From contig JAGSPQ010000075.1 of the NCBI GenBank assembly GCA_018262385.1, positions 1 to 8,943 on the forward strand: a stretch of 8,943 nt of DNA. Reading direction: 5' to 3'. The position numbers and the translations under genes are program-made. Below are positions 1 through 5,026 of the stretch, piece by piece. The stretch comes from Myxococcaceae bacterium. GTDB lineage: Bacteria > Myxococcota > Myxococcia > Myxococcales > Myxococcaceae. Positions within the stretch are counted from its first letter, which is position 1; each line of letters begins with the position of its first letter. A model generated the notes under the pieces. That model did no database searches and was not told the DNA's origin. It worked only from the letters and a program-made list of their open reading frames with translations.

Positions 1-372
1 CGCGGCGCGGGAGTTCACCTGCGGGTTGTTCAGGTGCGGGCCGTTGGCGTAGGCGACGCCCCAGAAGCACATCGCGCAGTCGGGCGAGAGCTCGGCCGCG
101 TACGCGAAGGAGCGGATCGCCGCGTCGGGGTTGAACCCGTAGGCGAGGTTCAGGCCCTGGTCGAACCACAGCTGCGCTTCGCTCGACGCGTGGGAGACCG
201 GGCGCTGATGCGGGCCCAGGCCTTCCAGCTTCGGGGGCGCCTTCCGGGCTGGAGCGGGAGCCGGCTCGACCGGCGCGGGCGCAGGCTGGGTGATCGGCCC
301 CGGCGGGCGGCGGATGGGCGTGGTGCAGGACGCGAGGAGCAGCAGCGCCACCAGGTGGATTCGGGTCGGCAT
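1..372 (-). CDS. TPR-type lipoprotein, 3' end cut off by the window edge
   Basis: The frame is open from an ATG at 370-372 to the window edge, giving 124 residues with no stop. The N-terminus has a short lipoprotein signal: R4, a hydrophobic run at residues 7-14 and the lipobox LASC with C16 as the lipidated cysteine. A Pro/Ala-rich linker follows (about 21-48). From residue 66 there is a TPR-like helical unit, WFDQGLNLAYGFNPDAAIRS, followed by AELSPDCAMCFWGVAYANGP. From memory, this pattern (a 'QGLNLxYGFN' helix, then a 'CAMCxWG' helix) is typical of a family of large bacterial tetratricopeptide proteins usually several hundred residues long, so most of the gene probably lies outside the window. 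C99 and C102 form a CxxC. No clear Shine-Dalgarno precedes the ATG; the start was chosen because it places the signal peptide correctly. The molecular role is unknown; an outer-envelope scaffold is the likeliest reading. Confidence 0.85.
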   Translation of the reverse strand, partial: MPTRIHLVALLLLASCTTPIRRPPGPITQPAPAPVEPAPAPARKAPPKLEGLGPHQRPVSHASSEAQLWFDQGLNLAYGFNPDAAIRSFAYAAELSPDCAMCFWGVAYANGPHLNNPQVNSRAA

Positions 373-422
373 GGCGAGGCCCGGTGCAAAGGGGGATCCA
401 GCCGGTCTCACCGAGCGACCGG

Positions 423-455
423 GTTCCGGGAACTCGCGGCAGCGCAGAATCTGCG
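423..455. promoter_or_regulatory. Two adjacent perfect dyads upstream of the lipoprotein gene, possible operator
   Basis: GTTCCGGGAAC at 423-433 is a perfect 11-bp dyad around G428. CGCAGAATCTGCG at 443-455 is a perfect 13-bp dyad around A449. The centres are 21 bp apart, about two helical turns, and lie roughly 55-80 bp upstream of the start codon at 372. Such phased half-site pairs can bind dimeric repressors or activators, but the two sequences differ and no -10/-35 is clear. Chance occurrence in GC-rich DNA is a real alternative. Confidence 0.25.
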
Positions 456-523
456 ATCGACCCCGGCGCTTCCGCTGGGCAAGGAAGACAAGTGCAGCCG
501 CCAGCAGCCACAGCGCCCGCGTG

Positions 524-639
524 GGTAGTGCGGGCTCGGACCGCTCGACCGTGGCCCCACCACCGACGGGGTTGGGCTGGAACTCTTCCTTGCGGGGGGG
601 GCGCGCCGGGTTGCCTGGCCTCGAGCAGAGGTGGAGTGC
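524..639 (-). repeat. Intergenic repeat copy A (inverted relative to B and C)
   Basis: The reverse complement of this 116-bp stretch shares blocks with copies B and C: GCACTCCACCTC at one end (628-639), CGCAAGGAAG in the middle, and a conserved run ending in GGTCCGAGCCCGCACTACC at the other end (524-542). The central part is longer than in B and poorly alignable, so the ends are the conserved portion. With copy B it forms a long imperfect palindrome with a ~25-bp centre at 640-664, which itself holds a small perfect hairpin (CCCCGC 645-650 / GCGGGG 654-659). No transposase or target duplication is visible. Confidence 0.8.
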
Positions 640-664
640 TGGACCCCCGCCCAGCGGGGCTAGG

Positions 665-758
665 GCACTCCACCTCCTCGCTGACCAACGCAAGGAAGAG
701 CCGCGGCCTCACGAGTCGGCGGTCGGGCCACGGTCGAACGGTCCGAGCCCGCACTACC
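665..758 (+). repeat. Intergenic repeat copy B
   Basis: This 94-bp stretch runs from GCACTCCACCTC to CCCGCACTACC and is about 85% identical by eye to copy C at 839-930. It is inverted relative to copy A. Near its right end is a small imperfect hairpin: CGGGC (724-728) pairs with GCCCG (747-751), with an inner CGG (731-733) / CCG (743-745) stem. The class of element (REP-like, MITE-like or a remnant of repeated coding sequence) cannot be settled from one window. Confidence 0.85.
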
Positions 759-838
759 GGCCCGCTCGAGACCGCCGCTGGCCATTGCCCCCGCCTGTTT
801 TCCTGCCCCGAGCCGACGAGGAACGCTCGAGCGCCGCC

Positions 839-930
839 GCACTCCACCTCCTCGCGGACCACCGCAAGGAAGCGCCGCGGCCTCGCACGTCGGTGGTCGG
901 GCCACGGTTGAGCAATCCGACCCGCATTCC
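839..930 (+). repeat. Intergenic repeat copy C
   Basis: This 92-bp direct copy of B starts 174 bp downstream of it. It shares the left end GCACTCCACCTCCTCGC, the middle block CGCAAGGAAG and the block GGTCGGGCCACGG. Its right end is more diverged (CCCGCATTCC instead of CCCGCACTACC, with one-base deletions). The small hairpin near the right end is retained: CGGG (898-901) with CCCG (921-924), and CGG (905-907) with CCG (917-919). The 80-bp spacer between B and C shows no obvious repeat structure. Confidence 0.82.
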
Positions 931-944
931 CGCCCCTCGACTGC

Positions 945-982
945 GCTCAAGATGAACGGGCGCCCCTCCGTTCATCCCGAGC
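945..982 (-). repeat. Hairpin repeat just downstream of the M48 gene, possible terminator or REP-type element
   Basis: GATGAACGG (951-959) and CCGTTCATC (968-976) form a perfect 9-bp stem with an 8-base loop. It is extended across a 2x2 mismatch by GCTC (945-948) and GAGC (979-982). It begins 13 bp after the TAG of the M48 gene at 996-998, so the transcript of the four-gene cluster would fold it at its 3' end. There is no U-tract, so it is not a textbook intrinsic terminator. The flanking CCCCTCGACTGCGCTCAAGATGAACGG resembles, from memory, a dispersed 'TCGACT-CGCTCA-GATGAACGG' intergenic repeat common in several high-GC phyla. Confidence 0.55.
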
Positions 983-995
983 TCGCGGGTGGCGA

Positions 996-2048
996 CTACT
1001 TCTTCACCACCTTCAGCTGCGCCGAGTTGTCGAACTTCGAGCCCTTGCCGGCGAACGCCGCCAGGTCGGCCCGCACCGCGCCGATCGCCTTCAGCCGGTC
1101 GGCCATCGCCGGGTGGTGGTCGTCTTTCCCCTGCGGCAGCTTCTGCAGCAGCTTCTCGTACTCGCCCGCGTCGTAGCCGGCGAAGGTGGTCAGCTCGACC
1201 GCGTACTTGTCGGCCTCGAGCTCGTCCGGCGTCGACAGGCCCGAGGTGATGAAGTCGTCGATGAACCCGTCGGCGAGCGAGGAGATCAGCCCGGCCGCCA
1301 TGTCCTTGCTGTCGAGGTCGAAGTTCCCACCCGAGAAGAACTTCGCGTACGCCGCCGCCTGCCGCAGGTGGGGCGCCATGTCGAGGCCCTTGGCGAGCAT
1401 GTAGCCGCCGGTGGTGGCGAAGTCGCACTGCTTGTACTTCACCGCCGAGTAGTTCTTCAGCGCGTGCCGCCCGCTGATGTGGCCGATCTCGTGAGCGAGC
1501 ACGGCGGCCAGCTGCGCCTCGTTGTCGATCATCTTCAACAGGCCGGTGGTGACGAACACGTAGCCGCCGGGCGCGGAGAACGCGTTCACGGTCGGGCTCT
1601 CGAGCACGCCGAAGGTCCAGACGATCTCGGGGCGGGGCGAGTAGCTGGCGAGGTTGCGGCCGACCTGGCTCAGGTAGGCGTTGAGGTTGTTGCGCTCCGA
1701 GTCGGGCAGCTTCACCTTGCCCGGCGTCTTCTGCGCCGCGGCGAGGGTGGCGAGGTTCTTCTCGGTGTTCCCGTCGATGAAGAAGTGCGCCTTGTTCCGG
1801 TCGGTGAGGCCGACGGCGATCGCTCCGCCGATGGCCCGCTCTTCACCCAGCGGCACCTGCTGATCCTTCATCGGCAGGCAGACCCGATCCGACTCCTTCT
1901 TGCCTTCGACTCCCGCCATCGCGATCGAGCCGGTCTCGTGCGCCCCCGAGCGCACTGCGCCCTGGACGTCGCCGCGGGCGATCGCGTTGAGCGTCGCGCA
2001 GCCCGACGAGCTCAGCAGCAGCGCTCCCAGCAATCCGAGCTTCCTCAT
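996..2048 (-). CDS. M48-family zinc metalloprotease, probable lipoprotein
   Basis: This gene encodes 350 residues. The ATG (2046-2048) overlaps the upstream stop as ATGA and is preceded by a strong Shine-Dalgarno, GGGAGGT. The N-terminus is a lipoprotein-type signal (R2, K3, hydrophobic 4-12, then SSSGC with C17); the -3 residue is Ser rather than Leu, so lipidation is likely but not certain. The peptidase domain covers about 115-325. The zinc-binding HEIGH motif is at H186-H190, with E187 as catalytic base, and ELEAD at 276-280 supplies the third ligand E276. The segment SPTVNAFSAPGGYVFVTTGL (151-170) is the family's usual strand before the active-site helix. Known M48 relatives of this layout are periplasmic and take part in outer-membrane protein quality control (for example the BepA/LoiP types). 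No BepA-like TPR tail is present. It is the last gene of the cluster; a hairpin follows the stop. Substrates cannot be read from the sequence. Confidence 0.93.
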   Translation of the reverse strand: MRKLGLLGALLLSSSGCATLNAIARGDVQGAVRSGAHETGSIAMAGVEGKKESDRVCLPMKDQQVPLGEERAIGGAIAVGLTDRNKAHFFIDGNTEKNLATLAAAQKTPGKVKLPDSERNNLNAYLSQVGRNLASYSPRPEIVWTFGVLESPTVNAFSAPGGYVFVTTGLLKMIDNEAQLAAVLAHEIGHISGRHALKNYSAVKYKQCDFATTGGYMLAKGLDMAPHLRQAAAYAKFFSGGNFDLDSKDMAAGLISSLADGFIDDFITSGLSTPDELEADKYAVELTTFAGYDAGEYEKLLQKLPQGKDDHHPAMADRLKAIGAVRADLAAFAGKGSKFDNSAQLKVVKK

Positions 2049-2551
2049 TTCGCACCTCCCGCCAGCCCAGCGACTTTCTGGTGGTTGGCGATCGCTTCCG
2101 GGGTGCCCTGGTTGTTGTTGTGCTCCTCGAGATAGATGATCTCGCACGCCGCCTCGACCGCGCTGGGGCCCTTGGCGTCGGCGTACTTGGTCGCCGCCGG
2201 AGTGAGCGCCTTGGTCGCCGCGCCCGAGCTGGCCACCGCCTGAGCGGAGATCGCCTTGCCGTCTCCGGTGAGGAACTCGTTGGCCGGCTTGCTCGGGGTC
2301 AGGTTCGCCTGGAGCACGAAGCCTTCCTTCCCGCCCGCCACCACCTTGTGGAGCGTCTTCTCTTTGCCGTCCGCGCCCTTCCACGTCACCTCGGTGCCCG
2401 GCTGCAGGGTCTGCAGCACCTTGGCGCTGAAGCTTGGGTCCTTGAGCAGCTTGGTGTCCTTGGACTTGATGAACAGCTGGCGATCCGCCGCCAGCCCGAC
2501 TCCCCCGGTACCGAGGGCGGCCAGGGTGGCCCACCCGATGATTCGCTTCAT
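2045..2551 (-). CDS. Small exported SH3-like domain protein
   Basis: This gene encodes 168 residues with an ATG at 2549-2551 and a strong AAAAGGAG eight bases upstream. The signal peptide (K2, R3, hydrophobic 4-20) probably ends at GLA-AD (21/22). Residues about 24-85 read as a bacterial SH3-like beta barrel: short strands (RQLFIKS, AKVLQTLQPGTEVTW, KTLHKVV, KEGFVLQANL) with the 'G-x-x-G-F-V' turn common in SH3_3-type domains. The C-terminal half (about 95-168) is Ala-rich and helical with no recognised domain; it contains EIIYLEEHNNNQGTP. Bacterial SH3 domains of this type often bind peptidoglycan or peptide ligands, so a periplasmic partner or targeting role next to the coupled M48 protease is plausible but inferred. 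The TGA (2045-2047) overlaps the protease start. It lies 25 bp after the cyclase stop. Confidence 0.82.
   Translation of the reverse strand: MKRIIGWATLAALGTGGVGLAADRQLFIKSKDTKLLKDPSFSAKVLQTLQPGTEVTWKGADGKEKTLHKVVAGGKEGFVLQANLTPSKPANEFLTGDGKAISAQAVASSGAATKALTPAATKYADAKGPSAVEAACEIIYLEEHNNNQGTPEAIANHQKVAGLAGGAK
2054..2060 (-). promoter_or_regulatory. Ribosome binding site of the M48 gene inside the SH3-like gene
   Basis: On the minus strand GGGAGGT lies five bases before the ATG, within the last codons of the upstream gene. It settles the start at 2048 against much longer upstream extensions of the same frame, and with the ATGA overlap indicates coupled translation. Confidence 0.8.
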
Positions 2552-2559
2552 GTGTGTGA

Positions 2560-2567
2560 CTCCTTTT
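2560..2567 (-). promoter_or_regulatory. Strong ribosome binding site of the SH3-like gene
   Basis: AAAAGGAG on the minus strand is the best Shine-Dalgarno in the window, eight bases before the ATG at 2551 and ten bases after the cyclase TGA (2577-2579). It suggests the SH3-like protein and the coupled protease are made in greater amounts than the cyclase, which has no visible Shine-Dalgarno. Confidence 0.75.
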
Positions 2568-2576
2568 CGTTGCTGC

Positions 2577-4973
2577 TCACTTCTCGAGAGGTGAAACCGC
2601 GTCCCAGCTCGCGGGCGGCGGGGCGGTGAGGTACCGCTGGCAGAGCGCGAGCAGCCGCTGCGACGGCCCATCGCTCTGGTCGACGCCGAGCGCCGCGGTC
2701 AGCCGCCGCTGGGCCTCTTCGAACTTTCGCGCCCGGTACAGCATCAGCGCCTGCCCATAGAGCTCGACCACCTTCGCCTTGTCGAAGTGCAGCTCGCCCC
2801 TGAGCGCCAGCAGCTCGTAGACGGTGGTCGGGTGGGCGCTGCCTTCGACGCGCACGTGATCGAGCTCGCGCGCCTCGACGTGCTCGCGCACCTGCTCGTA
2901 CGTGCCGGCGCCGATCAGGATCAGCGTGCCGAACACCTTGTTCGCTTCCTCCAGCGTCTCGGCCAGCCGCACCTCGTCGCCGATCGCGGTGTAGTCCATC
3001 AGCTGCTGGCTGCCGATGTTGCCCACCAGCATCGTGCCGGTGTTGAGGCCGATGCGGGTGTAGACGTCGGGCAGCCCCTCGCTGCGGAAGCTCTCGCGCA
3101 AGGTGGCGACCGACTTCTGCACCGAGAGGGCGGCCTTGCACGCGCGCAGCGCATGATCGGCGAAGAAGTTCGGCGCGCCGAACAGCGCCAGCACCTTGTC
3201 TCCGATGTACTTGTCGATGCACGCGCCCTGGACGGTGATCGAGGGGGTGACCGCCGAGAGGTAGCGGTTGAGCAGCCGCATCAGCGCGTGCGGGTCGCCC
3301 TGGTACTTGTCGGTGAAGGCGGTGAAGCCCTTCAGGTCCGAGAAGAAGGCGGTGATGAGCAGGTTCTCGCCCTCGAGCTTCGGCAGCTTCTTCTGCTCGA
3401 TCATCTGATCGACCAGGTCCGACTCCATGAAGTGCTGGAACGCGGCCTTCATCCGGGCGCGTTCCTTGTCGGCGAACAGCTTCTCCCACGAGGTGGCGAG
3501 CACCGAGGCCAGCGTTCCGGCCAGGCCCGGCAGCGCGGAGAGGATGTGAATCTTGGTCGCGACGAGGAAGCCGCCGGTGAGGAGGAAGAAGCCGATGTAG
3601 AGGGCGACCGGCCAGCCGATGTCGACGAAGGTGTTGCGGACCACCAGCACCAGCGACGCCGAGAAGGTAGCGAGCAGCAGCGCGAGCAACAGCGAGACCC
3701 AGAACGGGGCGCGCAAGATGAACTGGCCGTCGAGCAGGTTCTGCAGAATCGCGGCCTGCTTCGCGACTCCCGGGGTGTTGGCCTCGAGCGGCGTGCCCTT
3801 GATGTCGCCGGTGCCGGTGGCGAGGCCGGCGATGAAGACGTACTTGTCCTTGAAGCGCTCCACCCCGCCGTCGACGCCGTTCTTGTAGCGCAGCACGTCG
3901 TCCACCGGGATGGTGTCGAACTTCTTGTAGAGCGTGCCGCCGTAGTCGATCTCGGCATCGCCCTCGGGGTTGATCCGGATCTCCTTCTTCCCCAGCTTGA
4001 GCAGCCCAGGAGACAGCTCGACCTTCTCGGCGCCGTAGTGGTCGGCGGCGACCGCCACCGGGAGGGTGACGTAGTCGTTGACCCCGTCGGAGTAGACGAA
4101 GCGGGTGAAGCGCATCTTCCCGTCGCCATCCGGCTCGTGGTCCACGGTGCCGAAGCCGGCGATCACGTCAATCACCTGCTCGATCGCGGGCAGCGGGTAC
4201 TGCGGTCCGACCGGGCCTTCCTCGAACCTCGGCACCTTCAGCCCGCCCTTCGCCTCGACCGGGAACGCGTAGGCCCGGGCCGCCTTCACCCGCAGCTCGA
4301 CCAGCCGGGCCTGGGTGGCCCGGGCCGCCTCTTCGGGGGTGGGCTCCTCGGGGAAGGTGTCCTCGGCGAACGGATCTCCGGGCGCCGCCTCGCCGCCGGG
4401 CAGCTTCTCCGGCGCGGGCTCGGGCTTGCCGGGAGGGGCGCGGTTGAACGGGATCTCCTGCCTGGGCAACGGGGTGGCGCCGGAGAGCATCCCGAAGCCG
4501 AGGTAGACGGGGATCTGATCCGTCTCGATCTGCTTGCCGAGCGCGATGTCGCCGAGGATGTCGGACTTCGACTCGTCCATCACCGCGTCGAAGACGATTC
4601 CCTTCGCGCCGACTTCCTTCAGGTAGCCGAACAGGTCGGCCCACAGCACCCGGTCGTAGGGGAAGGAGCCGTAGCGCTGGCGCCAGGGCTCGTGCTGGTT
4701 GATCGACGCGAAGGTCGAGTCGGTGATGCCGACGATCACGATGTCCTTGCTGCGCTTCACCTCGCCGCCCGGCGCGTACTTCCAGGGGAAGTCGGGGTGG
4801 CCGGTGAACTTCCCCAGCCCGTCGTCGTACGCGCCGCGCTCGCTGCCGCTGATTCCGAGGAAGTCGGTCTCCCACCAGACGATCGCGCCGGCGGTAGCCA
4901 GGGAAGCAATCCCGAGGATGACCCACAGGTTGCGGACGAATCTCAGCTTGATCAGCAGGAGCGTCTTTCTCAC
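2577..4973 (-). CDS. CHASE2-domain class III adenylate/guanylate cyclase-like protein with altered active site
   Basis: This gene encodes 798 residues from a GTG (4971-4973); an in-frame TAG lies shortly upstream and no good Shine-Dalgarno is visible. Order: TM helix ~13-34; extracytoplasmic CHASE2 sensor ~36-420 (landmarks DIVIVGITDSTF 77-88, GAKGIVFDAVM 122-132, DKYVFIAGLATGTGD 376-390) with a Pro/Glu-rich insert at ~180-218; three TM helices ~424-446, ~452-473, ~477-494; linker; cyclase domain ~536-722; one or two TPR-like helices ~728-782. The cyclase domain keeps the metal aspartates D546 (FFSDLKGFT) and D592 (DKYIGD), the substrate lysine K588 and the class IIIb-type Thr T662 (YTAIGD). 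The usual 'GDxVNLAxRL' motif instead reads GDEVRLAETL, so the catalytic Asn is R669 and the catalytic Arg is T673. Known CHASE2 cyclases are membrane sensors making cAMP; this one may be weak, inactive or altered. It sits 53 bp after the 332-aa gene and 25 bp before the SH3-like gene. Confidence 0.93.
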   Translation of the reverse strand: MRKTLLLIKLRFVRNLWVILGIASLATAGAIVWWETDFLGISGSERGAYDDGLGKFTGHPDFPWKYAPGGEVKRSKDIVIVGITDSTFASINQHEPWRQRYGSFPYDRVLWADLFGYLKEVGAKGIVFDAVMDESKSDILGDIALGKQIETDQIPVYLGFGMLSGATPLPRQEIPFNRAPPGKPEPAPEKLPGGEAAPGDPFAEDTFPEEPTPEEAARATQARLVELRVKAARAYAFPVEAKGGLKVPRFEEGPVGPQYPLPAIEQVIDVIAGFGTVDHEPDGDGKMRFTRFVYSDGVNDYVTLPVAVAADHYGAEKVELSPGLLKLGKKEIRINPEGDAEIDYGGTLYKKFDTIPVDDVLRYKNGVDGGVERFKDKYVFIAGLATGTGDIKGTPLEANTPGVAKQAAILQNLLDGQFILRAPFWVSLLLALLLATFSASLVLVVRNTFVDIGWPVALYIGFFLLTGGFLVATKIHILSALPGLAGTLASVLATSWEKLFADKERARMKAAFQHFMESDLVDQMIEQKKLPKLEGENLLITAFFSDLKGFTAFTDKYQGDPHALMRLLNRYLSAVTPSITVQGACIDKYIGDKVLALFGAPNFFADHALRACKAALSVQKSVATLRESFRSEGLPDVYTRIGLNTGTMLVGNIGSQQLMDYTAIGDEVRLAETLEEANKVFGTLILIGAGTYEQVREHVEARELDHVRVEGSAHPTTVYELLALRGELHFDKAKVVELYGQALMLYRARKFEEAQRRLTAALGVDQSDGPSQRLLALCQRYLTAPPPASWDAVSPLEK

Positions 4974-4993
4974 CGGGCGCGCACTCTAACCCC

Positions 4994-5019
4994 ATCGATC
5001 GGCGGCGGAGGCGATCGAT
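4994..5019 (-). promoter_or_regulatory. Hairpin between the 332-aa gene and the cyclase gene
   Basis: ATCGATCG (4994-5001) and CGATCGAT (5012-5019) are perfect 8-bp inverted repeats around a 10-base G/C-rich loop. They fill most of the 53-bp gap between the TGA at 5027 and the cyclase GTG at 4973. No U-tract follows in the transcript (it continues GGGGTTAGAG), so it is a weak terminator candidate. It could act as an attenuator, a processing site or an mRNA 3'-end stabiliser that sets different levels for the genes on either side. The arms are themselves self-complementary, so a protein-binding site is also possible. Confidence 0.45.
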
Positions 5020-5026
5020 CGTCCGA

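Larger units (their letters stand above)
373..995. other. Gene-poor region rich in repeats and dyads
   Basis: No reading frame here resembles a known protein. The first ~150 bp (373-523) should hold the promoter of the lipoprotein gene at 1-372 and contain two small perfect dyads. From 524 to 930 lie three copies of one repeat, and 931-982 holds a separate hairpin repeat next to the stop of the M48 gene. Open frames exist on both strands, as expected at this GC content. The only one with any support is a minus-strand frame at 660-950 (TTG start, TAG at 660-662), because repeat copies differ mainly at its third codon positions. Its start is poor and its composition is low-complexity, so it is not called as a gene. 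Confidence 0.7.

Noticed and set aside
593..600. Run of eight G (593-601) as a regulatory or phase-variable tract
   Set aside because: It lies in the variable middle of repeat copy A, outside any supported gene, and short G runs are expected at this base composition.
524..930. CRISPR array
   Set aside because: There are only three copies, of unequal length, in mixed orientation and about 85% identical, with irregular spacing and no cas genes.
290..955. Plus-strand open frames at 290-955 and 384-911 as genes
   Set aside because: They start over the lipoprotein gene or its promoter region and run through all three repeat copies. Peptides from B and C diverge much more in these frames than in the minus-strand frame.
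2049..2534. N-terminal extension of the M48 frame up to 2534
   Set aside because: The extension lies wholly over the SH3-like gene in another frame. The ATG at 2048 has a strong Shine-Dalgarno, an ATGA overlap and a signal peptide.
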